Positions 18,656-27,138 of a stretch of 57,825 bases of DNA are shown here, one piece after another. The notes under the pieces are model-generated. The model ran no database searches. It saw nothing but the letters and a program-made list of their open reading frames with translations, and was not told the DNA's origin. Location: assembly GCA_045801465.1 (NCBI GenBank), contig JBJMSU010000135.1, positions 1 to 57,825 of the forward strand, written 5' to 3'. Position 1 is the first letter of the stretch. Each line of letters starts with the position of its first letter. The position numbers and the translations under genes are program-made. This DNA is from DATFWC01 sp045801465 (GTDB taxonomy: Bacteria > Pseudomonadota > Alphaproteobacteria > Rhizobiales > Xanthobacteraceae).

Positions 18656-19588
18656 ATGGCGGTCGCCTTCGTGTTTCCCGGTCAGGGGAGCCAAGCCGTC
18701 GGCATGGGCAAGGCGCTCGCCGGGGCCTTCCCGGCGGCACGCGCGGTGTTCGAGGAGGTCGATGCCGCGCTCGGCGAGAAGCTCACCGCCACCATATGGG
18801 AGGGGCCGGCGGAACGGCTCATGCTCACCGAGAATGCGCAGCCGGCACTGATGGCCGTGTCGCTCGCCGCGCTGCGCGTGCTCGAGCGCGAAGCCGGTGT
18901 CGATCTCAAGCGCGATGCCGCCTTCATGGCCGGTCATTCGCTCGGGGAGTATTCGGCGCTGGCGGCCGCCGGATCGTTCCCGCTTGCGGATGCGGCGCGG
19001 CTGTTGCGCATTCGCGGCCGCGCCATGCAGCAGGCGGTGCCGGTCGGGGCGGGCGCGATGGCGGCCCTGCTCGGGCTCGACGTCGAGGCGGCGGCGGCGA
19101 TCGCCGCCGAGGCGCGACAGGGCCAAATCTGCCAAGCCGCCAACGACAATGGCAGTCAAGTCGTCTTGTCCGGCAACAAGGAAGCCGTCGAGCGCGCGGT
19201 CGACATCGCCAAGGCGAAGGGCACGCGGGCGATGCTGTTGCCTGTCTCCGCCCCGTTCCATTGCGCGCTGATGCAGCCGGCCGCCGACGCGATGCGCGAG
19301 GCACTGGCCAAGGTCACCGTGATGCCGCCGGCAGTACCTTTGGTCGCCAATGTGCTGGCGCAGCCCATTACACACCCCGCCGAGATCGTGCGGCGGCTGG
19401 TCGAGCAGGTCACCGGCACAGTGCGCTGGCGCGAGTCGGTCGCCTTCATGGCCGGGCAGGGGGTGACGACGTTTTACGAAATCGGCGCCGGCAAGGTGCT
19501 GAGCGGGCTCGTCAAACGCATCACCAAAGATGCGCGCGGGATTCCCATCGGCACGCCCGAGGACATCGCCGCATTCAAGGCCGGGTAA
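18656..19588 (+). CDS. fabD: Malonyl-CoA:ACP transacylase
   Basis: Transfers malonyl from CoA to acyl carrier protein for fatty acid elongation. 310 residues from ATG 18656, preceded by AGAGGA. FVFPGQGSQAVGMG (about 6-18), nucleophile elbow GHSLGEYSAL with Ser at about 95, the conserved Arg and the His in SAPFHCALM are all present. The frame is open upstream to 18527 through a repeat, which is not coding. First gene of a fab cluster. Confidence 0.97.
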   Translation: MAVAFVFPGQGSQAVGMGKALAGAFPAARAVFEEVDAALGEKLTATIWEGPAERLMLTENAQPALMAVSLAALRVLEREAGVDLKRDAAFMAGHSLGEYSALAAAGSFPLADAARLLRIRGRAMQQAVPVGAGAMAALLGLDVEAAAAIAAEARQGQICQAANDNGSQVVLSGNKEAVERAVDIAKAKGTRAMLLPVSAPFHCALMQPAADAMREALAKVTVMPPAVPLVANVLAQPITHPAEIVRRLVEQVTGTVRWRESVAFMAGQGVTTFYEIGAGKVLSGLVKRITKDARGIPIGTPEDIAAFKAG

Positions 19589-19614
19589 CGCGCTGCGAGC
19601 CACAGGAGGGGTTC

Positions 19615-20352
19615 ATGTTCGATCTGACCGGCAAGAGCGCGCTCGTGACCGGGGCGACCGGCGGCATCGGCGGCGCGATTGCGCGGGCGCTGCACGGCCG
19701 CGGAGCGACGACGGCGATCTCCGGCACGCGCCGCGAGGTGCTGGACCGGTTGGCAGGAGAACTGGGCGAGCGGGTGCACGTGCTGCCCTGCAATCTCGCC
19801 GACAAGGACGATGTGGAGAGCCTGGTGCCGCGCGCCGAAGAGGCGATGGGGGGACTGGATATTCTCGTCAACAACGCCGGGGTGACGCGCGACAATATCT
19901 TCGTGCGGCTGAGCGACGAGGCGTGGGACGAGGTGATCGCCGTGGATCTCACCGCCGGCTTTCGCCTCGCGCGCACGGCAGTGCGCGGCATGATGCGGCG
20001 GCGCTACGGGCGCATTATCGGCATCACGTCGGTGGTGGGGGTGACGGGCAATGCCGGCCAAGGCAACTACGCCGCCGCGAAAGCCGGAATGATCGGCATG
20101 AGCAAGGCGCTGGCGCGCGAGGTGGCGTCGCGCAACGTCACCGTCAACTGTGTGGCGCCGGGCTTCATCGATACCGCCATGACGGCGGCTCTGAACCAGA
20201 AGCAGCGTGAGGCGCTGCTTGCAGCAGTGCCGGCGGCTCGGCTTGGAACGGCGGCGGACGTCGCCGCCGCCGTGGTGTTTCTGGCCTCCACGGAGGCCGC
20301 CTATGTGACCGGCCAGACACTCCATGTGAACGGCGGAATGGCCATGATCTGA
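19615..20352 (+). CDS. fabG: 3-oxoacyl-ACP reductase
   Basis: NADPH-dependent ketoreductase of the fatty acid cycle, SDR fold, 245 residues. TGATGGIG (about 12-19), NNAG (86-89), catalytic Ser139, Tyr152 and Lys156 (YAAAK), and the C-terminal GQTLHVNGGMAMI typical of FabG. Strong AGGAGGGG before ATG 19615. 26 bp after fabD, clearly in the same operon. Confidence 0.97.
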   Translation: MFDLTGKSALVTGATGGIGGAIARALHGRGATTAISGTRREVLDRLAGELGERVHVLPCNLADKDDVESLVPRAEEAMGGLDILVNNAGVTRDNIFVRLSDEAWDEVIAVDLTAGFRLARTAVRGMMRRRYGRIIGITSVVGVTGNAGQGNYAAAKAGMIGMSKALAREVASRNVTVNCVAPGFIDTAMTAALNQKQREALLAAVPAARLGTAADVAAAVVFLASTEAAYVTGQTLHVNGGMAMI

Positions 20353-20598
20353 CGAGCAAATTCGGCCTCGACACCCCGCTCGGCGCCGCCCCGTCGTGCT
20401 GGTCAAGCGCGGTGAAGTATGATAACCGAAGCCCCGGTCGGGGCTGGGGCATCCGGGTCACGCGAGGGGCATTGACTCATGTACGGTCCGCGTGCATCCG
20501 GTGCGGGCCCGCCTTGTCAACCACGACTTGATCGCGCCACAACGGCTCGGCGGCGCGCGTCCCACCGAGCGATTTGCGAAACTCAACGAGGTTGAAGC
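20353..20598. other. Intergenic region, fabG / acpP
   Basis: About 245 bp. It separates acpP from fabG and probably holds the strong separate promoter usually seen for acpP. An AT-richer stretch near 20410-20430 (GTGAAGTATGATAACC) is a candidate -10 zone, not certain. No repeat or RNA gene recognised. Confidence 0.35.
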
Positions 20599-20838
20599 AT
20601 GAGTGACATTGCGGAGCGGGTGAAGAAGATCGTCGTGGAGCATCTGGGCGTCGAACCCGACAAGGTGACCGAGAACGCCAGTTTCATCGACGATCTTGGT
20701 GCCGACAGCCTCGATACCGTCGAACTGGTCATGGCCTTCGAGGAAGAATTCGGCTGCGAGATCCCGGACGATGCGGCCGAGACCATTCTGACTGTCGGCG
20801 ACGCGGTCAAGTTTCTGGAAAAGAACGCAAAGAGTTGA
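20599..20838 (+). CDS. acpP: Acyl carrier protein
   Basis: Carrier of growing acyl chains on a phosphopantetheine arm. 79 residues, acidic, with the attachment Ser37 in GADSLDTVELVMAFEEEF. MSDIAERVKKIVVEHLGV is a textbook start. Supplies FabD, FabG and FabF, encoded on either side. Confidence 0.98.
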   Translation: MSDIAERVKKIVVEHLGVEPDKVTENASFIDDLGADSLDTVELVMAFEEEFGCEIPDDAAETILTVGDAVKFLEKNAKS

Positions 20839-21045
20839 AGTCGATCGCACAGGCAGAGCGAAATTCCACGATCGCGGGCGGTGCGCGCAGTTGGACCGGA
20901 TCGACCGGGATCGCTTCGCCAGGACTTTGCCGCGACGGCCGGCGAGCCCTGAGAAGTGGGTCGCAATTCATGAGGAAGGGGCTGAGGTGAGAGCGGGCCG
21001 CGAAGGGTCCGATCAGGGTCGGTTTGCTCGGTCGAGGAGCCCGAG

Positions 21046-22311
21046 ATGAGGCGTGTGGTCGTCACGGGTATCGGCATGGTGACCCCGCTCGGCTGCGGTG
21101 CCGATGTCACGTGGCGACGTCTGTTGGCCGGCGAGAGCGGCGCCAGCCGGATCGAGACCTTCGACGTATCCGATTTGCCGGCCCAGATCGCGTGCTCGAT
21201 TCCGCGCGGCGACGGCACCGACGGGACCTTCGATGCCGATCAGTGGATGGAGCCGAAGGAGCAGCGCAAGGTCGACGGCTTCATCGTCTTTGCGGCGTGT
21301 GCGGCGCGCCAGGCACTGGACGATGCCGGCTGGAAACCTTCGACCTATGACGAGCAGGTCGCGACCGGCGTCCTCATCGGCTCCGGCATTGGCGGAATCG
21401 AAGGCATTGCCGACACCGCCATCGTGCTCAAGGAGCGCGGCCCCCGACGCGTGTCGCCGTTCTTCGTGCCCGGCCGCTTGATCAACCTCGCGGCCGGCTA
21501 CGTCTCGATCGAGTTCGGGCTCAAAGGTCCGAATCACGCGGTCGTCACCGCCTGCTCGACCGGGGCGCACGCGATCGGTGACGCGGCACGGCTTATCGCG
21601 CTTGGCGATGCTGACGTGATGGTGGCGGGCGGTGCCGAATCGCCAGTCAATCGCATCTCGATGGCGGGCTTTGCCGCCTGTCGGGCGTTGTCGACCGCGT
21701 TCAACGATGCGCCGACCCGCGCTTCGCGGCCCTACGACCGGGACCGCGACGGATTCGTGATGGGCGAGGGAGCAGGCTGCGTCGTGCTCGAAGAGTACGA
21801 TCACGCCAAGGAGCGCGGCGCCAACATCTATGCCGAACTGATCGGCTACGGCCTCTCGGGCGACGCCTACCACATCACGGCTCCGGCCAGTGACGGGGAC
21901 GGCGCCTATCGCTGCATGCAGGCGGCGATCCGGCGGGCCGGCGTTCCGGCTGCGGCCATCGATTACATCAATGCGCACGGCACCTCGACGCCGCTTGGCG
22001 ACGAGATCGAGGTCAAGGCGGTCGAACGCGTGGTCGGCAATGCCGCCGGACGCATTGCCATGTCGTCCACCAAATCATCCATCGGTCACCTGCTCGGCGC
22101 AGCCGGCGCCGTCGAAGCGATCTTCTCGGTTCTCGCCATTCGCGATCAGGTTGTGCCGCCAACCATCAATCTCGACAATCCATCCGTCGAAACGCCGCTC
22201 GACCTGGTCCCGCACCGCGCCCACAAGCGCGATATCGAGGTGGTGCTGTCGAACTCATTCGGTTTCGGCGGCACCAATGCGTCGCTGGTGTTTCGTCGTG
22301 TGGCGGCATGA
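21046..22311 (+). CDS. fabF: Beta-ketoacyl-ACP synthase II
   Basis: Condensing enzyme elongating acyl-ACP with malonyl-ACP. 421 residues; active-site Cys170 in VVTACSTGAHA, the two His in NAHGTSTPLGD and SIGHLLGAAGA, and the terminal SNSFGFGGTNASLVF. Gap of 207 bp after acpP. ATG 21046 is preceded by GAGGAGCCCGAG. All catalytic residues intact. Confidence 0.97.
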   Translation: MRRVVVTGIGMVTPLGCGADVTWRRLLAGESGASRIETFDVSDLPAQIACSIPRGDGTDGTFDADQWMEPKEQRKVDGFIVFAACAARQALDDAGWKPSTYDEQVATGVLIGSGIGGIEGIADTAIVLKERGPRRVSPFFVPGRLINLAAGYVSIEFGLKGPNHAVVTACSTGAHAIGDAARLIALGDADVMVAGGAESPVNRISMAGFAACRALSTAFNDAPTRASRPYDRDRDGFVMGEGAGCVVLEEYDHAKERGANIYAELIGYGLSGDAYHITAPASDGDGAYRCMQAAIRRAGVPAAAIDYINAHGTSTPLGDEIEVKAVERVVGNAAGRIAMSSTKSSIGHLLGAAGAVEAIFSVLAIRDQVVPPTINLDNPSVETPLDLVPHRAHKRDIEVVLSNSFGFGGTNASLVFRRVAA

Positions 22312-22332
22312 GCGGGTGGCCTGATATGCTCT

Positions 22333-22400
22333 GCGCATGTTCCGCCGGAAGCCTGCCCCGGACTTGATCCGGCCATCGGATCGGCGCCAAGAACATGCGC
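22333..22400. repeat. GCGCATGTTC hairpin repeat
   Basis: Palindromic intergenic unit: outer arms GCGCATGTTC and GAACATGCGC are perfectly complementary, enclosing a GC-rich inner hairpin (GCCCCGGACTTGATCCGG). It lies just after fabF and before mltG and matches the unit at 18523-18571 in its outer arms. Could act as a fabF terminator-like structure or a mobile repeat. Confidence 0.65.
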
Positions 22401-22557
22401 CACTCAAAAATTCCCGGAGCCGCATCGATCGATCCATCCGATGCGGCTCTGGCTCCACCCTTTCGCCCATATTTCAGCCTAGCTTGCGTGCGGAGCAGAG
22501 GCGTATGAAAGTGGACCACTGCAATCCGCGGGCGGGCACTAGAGGGGGACGGCGCCG

Positions 22558-23886
22558 TTGAGCGGGATGTCGGAGCCGGCCGAGAAGACCGGGAACTCTG
22601 GCGCGTCGCGTATCGCCCCGCGCAGTGCGCGCGCTGCGCTCGAGCCCGAACGCATAGCCCAGCCGCTGCGCCGCTCGCGGCGCGCGCGCCATCCCATCGT
22701 CGTTGTCGGCAACGCCATCCTGACGCTGCTCGTTCTCGTCGCCATTGTCGGCGGCTTGGCGCTTGCGATCGGCAAGCAGCGTTTCGAGGCGCCGGGTCCG
22801 CTCGATCGCGAGCGCATCGTCAACATCCCGCGCGGCCTCGGCATCAAGGACATTGCCGACGTCCTGCAGCGCGAGGGTGTCATCGATCAGCCCTGGGTAT
22901 TCATGGGCGGAGTGATCGCGCTCAAGGCACGCGATGAATTGAAGTACGGCGAGTACCTGTTTCACCGGCAGGCGAGCCTGCGCGACGTGGTCGACACCTT
23001 GGTCGAAGGCAAGGTGATCCAGCATCATGTCACCGTCCCGGAGGGCCTGACCTCCGAGCAGATCGTCGCCCGCTTGCTGGAGAACGACATCCTCGGCGGA
23101 AGCCTCAAGGAAATACCCAAGGAAGGCACGTTGCTGCCCGAGACCTATCGCTTCACCCGCGGCACCACGCGCGAGCAAATCATTCAACGTATGCAGCAGG
23201 CACATCGGCGCGCGGTCCAGGATGCGTGGGAACGCCGGGCCTCCGACCTGCCATTGCAGAACCCGGAGCAACTGGTGGTGCTCGCCTCGATTATCGAGAA
23301 GGAAACCGGTCGCGCCGACGAACGCAGCCGGGTCGCCGCGGTGTTCGTCAACCGGCTGAAGCAGAAGATGAAGCTCCAGTCCGATCCCACGATCATCTAT
23401 GGGCTGGTCGGCGGTAAGGGTACGCTCGGCCGTCCCATCATGCGCAGCGAGATCGAGCAGCCGACGCCTTACAACACCTATGTCATCACTGGCCTGCCGC
23501 CGGGGCCGGTTGCCAATCCCGGTCGCGCCGCCCTGGAAGCGGCAGCCAATCCGTCGCGCACCCGCGAGATCTACTTCGTCGCCGACGGCAGCGGCGGCCA
23601 CGCCTTCAGCGAGACTTTCGATCAGCATCAGCGCAACGTCGCCCGCCTGCGCCAGTGGGAGCAGCAGCAGAAGGACAGGACCCCGCCGGATGCCACCGTC
23701 GCACCGAGCCCGGCCGCAAACGCCTATGCGCCCGCTACTCCGCCCGCCGGCACTCCGTCGTCTCTGCCGTCCACCGCCGCGCAATCTCCGCGTGCCCCCG
23801 CGCAAGCTGCTCCGGCTCCGGCGCAAGCCGCTCCGGCTCCTGCACCGCGGCCGAGACCGCGCGCGCAAGACGCGCCCCGCCAATAG
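22558..23886 (+). CDS. mltG: Endolytic murein transglycosylase MltG
   Basis: Inner-membrane lytic transglycosylase that terminates nascent glycan strands. 442 residues: cytoplasmic basic N-terminus, one transmembrane helix (about 47-72), a LysM-like part and the YceG catalytic domain with SIIEKETGRADERSRVAAVF, Glu at about 247 or 249 being catalytic, then LQSDPTIIYGL and TPYNTYVITGLPPGP. The C-terminus carries a Pro/Ala repeat tail (APAQAAPAPAQAAPAP), absent from E. coli MltG. Start TTG 22558 has GAGGGGG upstream; ATG 22567 is an alternative. Confidence 0.95.
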   Translation: MSGMSEPAEKTGNSGASRIAPRSARAALEPERIAQPLRRSRRARHPIVVVGNAILTLLVLVAIVGGLALAIGKQRFEAPGPLDRERIVNIPRGLGIKDIADVLQREGVIDQPWVFMGGVIALKARDELKYGEYLFHRQASLRDVVDTLVEGKVIQHHVTVPEGLTSEQIVARLLENDILGGSLKEIPKEGTLLPETYRFTRGTTREQIIQRMQQAHRRAVQDAWERRASDLPLQNPEQLVVLASIIEKETGRADERSRVAAVFVNRLKQKMKLQSDPTIIYGLVGGKGTLGRPIMRSEIEQPTPYNTYVITGLPPGPVANPGRAALEAAANPSRTREIYFVADGSGGHAFSETFDQHQRNVARLRQWEQQQKDRTPPDATVAPSPAANAYAPATPPAGTPSSLPSTAAQSPRAPAQAAPAPAQAAPAPAPRPRPRAQDAPRQ

Positions 23887-23966
23887 CCGTTCATCGGGGG
23901 CAGGTTTTTGCCTGAAAATGCTTTAAGGTCGGCGCGCGAGCTTCCTCGATGGCTTGAGTCCCCGTG

Positions 23967-24854
23967 ATGGCGCTTTCGAGCATGACCGGCTTCGCCCGAG
24001 CCGATGGCGTGACCGGATCCTATGCCTGGGCCTGGGAGCTCAAATCGGTCAACGCCAAAGGCCTGGAACTGCGCCTGCGGCTGCCGCCGGGCTGGGATTC
24101 GCTGGAGCCGCAAGCGCGCAGCCGGGCTTCCGAGGTGCTGGCGCGCGGCACCGTCTACGCCAACTTGTCGGTGAACCGCGAGGGCATTCCGCCCACGGTG
24201 CGCGTCAACGAATCCGTCCTCGCCGCGGTGCTGGCCACCATTGGCGATATTGCCCATCGCGTCGATGCGGCCCCGCCCAGCCTCGACGGGATTCTTGCGC
24301 TAAAGGGCGTCATCGAGGTGAGCGAGGCGGACGAACGGGAGGAGGATCGGCGAGCGGCGGAGGCCGCGATCCTGGGCGGCTTCGCTCAGGCGCTTGCCGG
24401 ACTGACAGAGATGCGACAGCGCGAGGGCGCTGCGCTGCGCCGCGTGCTCGCTTCCCGCTTGGACGCACTCGCCGCGCTCGCCAAGCGCGCCGAACAGGCG
24501 CCCGGGCGTCATCCCGCGGCGATCAAGGCGCGGCTCGCCGAGCAGATTGCCGCTCTCCTCGATGCCTCGGATCGCTTCGACCCCGATCGCCTGCACCAGG
24601 AGGCAATCCTGATCGCATCCAAGGTCGACGTGCGCGAGGAGCTTGATCGTCTCGCTGCCCACGTCGCCCAGGCGCGCGGGCTGATCGAAGCGGGCGGGCC
24701 GGTCGGCCGCCGCCTCGACTTCCTGGCGCAGGAGCTCAATCGCGAGACCAATACGCTGTGCGCCAAGTCGAACGACGTGGAGCTCACCAATATCGGTCTG
24801 GAGCTCAAGAGTATTGTCGAGCAGTTCCGCGAGCAGGTGCAGAATCTGGAGTGA
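23967..24854 (+). CDS. YicC family endoribonuclease
   Basis: 295 residues. MALSSMTGFARADG at the N-terminus, ELKSVNAKGLELRLRLP, and the C-terminal GRRLDFLAQELNRETNTLCAKSNDVELTN are hallmarks of YicC/YloC proteins, recently described as endoribonucleases acting on RNA. ATG 23967 directly follows an in-frame GTG at 23964. It sits between mltG and gmk, a very common arrangement; the gap to gmk is three bases, so translation is likely coupled. Confidence 0.94.
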   Translation: MALSSMTGFARADGVTGSYAWAWELKSVNAKGLELRLRLPPGWDSLEPQARSRASEVLARGTVYANLSVNREGIPPTVRVNESVLAAVLATIGDIAHRVDAAPPSLDGILALKGVIEVSEADEREEDRRAAEAAILGGFAQALAGLTEMRQREGAALRRVLASRLDALAALAKRAEQAPGRHPAAIKARLAEQIAALLDASDRFDPDRLHQEAILIASKVDVREELDRLAAHVAQARGLIEAGGPVGRRLDFLAQELNRETNTLCAKSNDVELTNIGLELKSIVEQFREQVQNLE

Positions 24855-24857
24855 GGA

Positions 24858-25514
24858 ATGGCGGACGCCTCCAGTCGGACCAACGCTGCCGTTGCCCGCC
24901 GCGGCCTCATGCTGGTGCTGTCATCACCTTCCGGCGCCGGCAAGACCACGCTCTCGCGCAAGCTGCTCGCCACGGATCCGTCGGTCGAGCTCTCGGTGTC
25001 CGTCACTACGCGCCCGATGCGAAGCGGCGAGGTGGATGGGCGTGATTATCGGTTCATCGATCGGGCCCGTTTCGACGGCATGGTCGGCGGCGGAGAATTG
25101 CTCGAATGGGCCGAGGTATTCGATCACTGCTACGGCACACCCAAGCAGCCGGTGCAGGCGGCGCTGGAGGCAGGACGCGACGTGCTGTTCGACATCGACT
25201 GGCAAGGTACCCAGCAATTGCGTGAGAAGGTGCCGACCGATCTGGTCAGCGTCTTCGTCCTGCCGCCTTCGGTCAGCGAGCTCGAACGGCGGCTGCGGGC
25301 GCGAGCGCTCGATCCGGATGACGTGATCAAGCGCCGCATGGCCAAGGCGGCGGACGAGATGAGCCATTGGGCCGAGTACGACTACGTCGTGATCAACCGC
25401 GACATCGACAAGGCATTCATCGAGGTGTGTGCCATCCTCGCCGCCGAGCGGCTCAAGCGCGAACGGCAGACCGGATTGTCCGGCTTCGTGCGTACGCTGC
25501 AGGCCGGGATTTGA
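24858..25514 (+). CDS. gmk: Guanylate kinase
   Basis: Phosphorylates GMP to GDP. 218 residues. P-loop SSPSGAGKTTL (about 22-32), the GMP-binding VTTRPMRSGEVDGRDY, and DIDWQGTQQLR are all present. Overall length is normal apart from a short basic N-terminal extension. Follows yicC by three bases. Confidence 0.97.
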   Translation: MADASSRTNAAVARRGLMLVLSSPSGAGKTTLSRKLLATDPSVELSVSVTTRPMRSGEVDGRDYRFIDRARFDGMVGGGELLEWAEVFDHCYGTPKQPVQAALEAGRDVLFDIDWQGTQQLREKVPTDLVSVFVLPPSVSELERRLRARALDPDDVIKRRMAKAADEMSHWAEYDYVVINRDIDKAFIEVCAILAAERLKRERQTGLSGFVRTLQAGI

Positions 25515-25809
25515 TCAGCGCATTAACGATACGAGCACGTGCAGCGCGCTCGGGGCTTCCGACCTCACTTGGTCGGGGTTACAGTCAGCCTATCGCGCGA
25601 TGACGTGCCCGAATCTATCCACAACAGAGGAGCAGACACCCTGTAATTCCAGACCGGCGTTGTATTCGGGCAACACGTTTCGGAAAAGACGATGACCTGC
25701 AGTTTCCTTGCTTGCACGACCATAACTTGGTCCGAAAAATCAGGCCCATGGGTGCTTGGTTGTGCAGATGACTCGGGGTGGAGCCTTGGACGGAACAGGG
25801 GAGCGGGTG
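25515..25809. other. Intergenic region after gmk
   Basis: About 295 bp between gmk and the secreted protein gene. It is somewhat less GC-rich than its surroundings (for example 25610-25745). A CAGGGGAGCGGG Shine-Dalgarno ends it. Several GTG/ATG frames start here (e.g. 25756) but carry no family-like sequence. No repeat or RNA recognised. Confidence 0.35.
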
Positions 25810-27087
25810 ATGCGAGCGCGGCGATTTGCTGTGTTGGCGGCGTTGGGCGGAACGGCTGTTCTCGCCGGCGGGCTTGCTATCGGAGTCGCTGGCTTCGGTT
25901 CGCGCGGCATCGAGAACACCGACGCGGTGCCGATCGGAGAGCGCGGGGCGAGAGGCGGCGCAACGTCTCTGACTGCTGACGCCGGGCCCGTCGACGGAGT
26001 GCCGGCAACTGCAACGGCCTCCGTCGCCGATGCGGCCACGGCCGACGCCGACTCGACCGCGTCGACCGGCGCGCCCGCAGCCATGTCCGTCGGCGAGGCG
26101 CTGACGGCGGATCCAGACCCGCCCGAACCTGCCTTCGTCCTCGCGGGCGTTTCCGCCGCCGCGGCGCCCGTCGCCGCGGCCCCTTTGCCCGAGGCTCGTC
26201 CGCCGCCGCCGCCTGAAAAGCGCGTGCAGCTTGCGTCCCTGTTCACGTCTGATCCGGAGAAGGAGTACCCGAAGCCGGCCGTGCGCCTGGTCGAAATTCC
26301 CAACGAATGCCTCGTGGCCGAAATCTGCATCGACGAGTATCTGTGGTCGCTGTACGAGCGGACGCCCAAAGTCGACACCAATAAGGTGCTGGAGCGGGTC
26401 AAGGTCAAGGTGAAGACGAAGAAGGGCAAGACGCGCACCGTCACCAAAACCAATACGAAGTACGTCATCGGGGACTTCACCTGGAAGGATCCTATCTCGG
26501 CACAAAAAGCCGGTATGTCGCTGAAGGATTACGTGATCGGAGGCATGGATCGCGGCTTCAAGCTGAAGCTCTACCGCGCGGCCCGGGTGATGGAAGATGC
26601 CGGGCTCATGCCGGGCATAACGAGCGCATTCCGCGACGATTATCGGCAAGCGATCGCAAGCGGCAACAAGGCTGCGAGCGACAGCTCATACCATGGCGGG
26701 AGCCGCCGCGGCGGCTACGGCCACGGGCTTGCGGCCGATCTCGTGAGCGTCAAGGGCGAGACCCGCATGCAGCGATACGCCTCAAGCGAAGAGCTGTGGA
26801 AGTGGATCGATGCGCACGAGAAGGAGCTTGGCGTCGGGCGCCCGTATCTCGATCGAGACCCGCCGCATGTGGGGCCGATCGACGGCAGGGAATATGCCGT
26901 CAAGCGCGGCGGCCGGGCGCACGTGCAGAAGGCAGGATTGCAGACAAAGCATGCGCAAAAGGCGAGATTGGAAACAAAGAAGCGCCGGCTGGCTGCGCGC
27001 AACGATCCCGGCGTAGCGAAACGCGCAAAGCCGCAAAAATCGTCGAAGGTGAGCAGCCTCCAAAACCGGGCGAGCGTACAACGTTGA
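25810..27087 (+). CDS. Secreted protein with M15-like (VanY-type) peptidase C-terminal region
   Basis: 425 residues. Signal/anchor MRARRFAVLAALGGTAVLAGGLAIG, then about 120 residues of Ala/Asp/Pro-rich linker, a Lys/Thr-rich strand region, and a C-terminal part with SAFRDDYRQ, SYHGGSRRGGYGHGLAADLV and RPYLDRDPPHVGP. GHGLAADL supplies a His and Asp and PPHVGP a second His, matching the zinc-ligand spacing of M15/VanY peptidoglycan carboxypeptidases. A basic tail (KKRRLAARNDPGVAKRAKP) ends it. ATG 25810 is preferred because AGGGGAG precedes it; the frame is open to 25756. Activity is inferred, not certain. Confidence 0.7.
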   Translation: MRARRFAVLAALGGTAVLAGGLAIGVAGFGSRGIENTDAVPIGERGARGGATSLTADAGPVDGVPATATASVADAATADADSTASTGAPAAMSVGEALTADPDPPEPAFVLAGVSAAAAPVAAAPLPEARPPPPPEKRVQLASLFTSDPEKEYPKPAVRLVEIPNECLVAEICIDEYLWSLYERTPKVDTNKVLERVKVKVKTKKGKTRTVTKTNTKYVIGDFTWKDPISAQKAGMSLKDYVIGGMDRGFKLKLYRAARVMEDAGLMPGITSAFRDDYRQAIASGNKAASDSSYHGGSRRGGYGHGLAADLVSVKGETRMQRYASSEELWKWIDAHEKELGVGRPYLDRDPPHVGPIDGREYAVKRGGRAHVQKAGLQTKHAQKARLETKKRRLAARNDPGVAKRAKPQKSSKVSSLQNRASVQR

Positions 27088-27138
27088 AATGACTCGCGCA
27101 CACGCTCAGGTTGGCCCGCCCTTAGGTCCCTAGGCGGG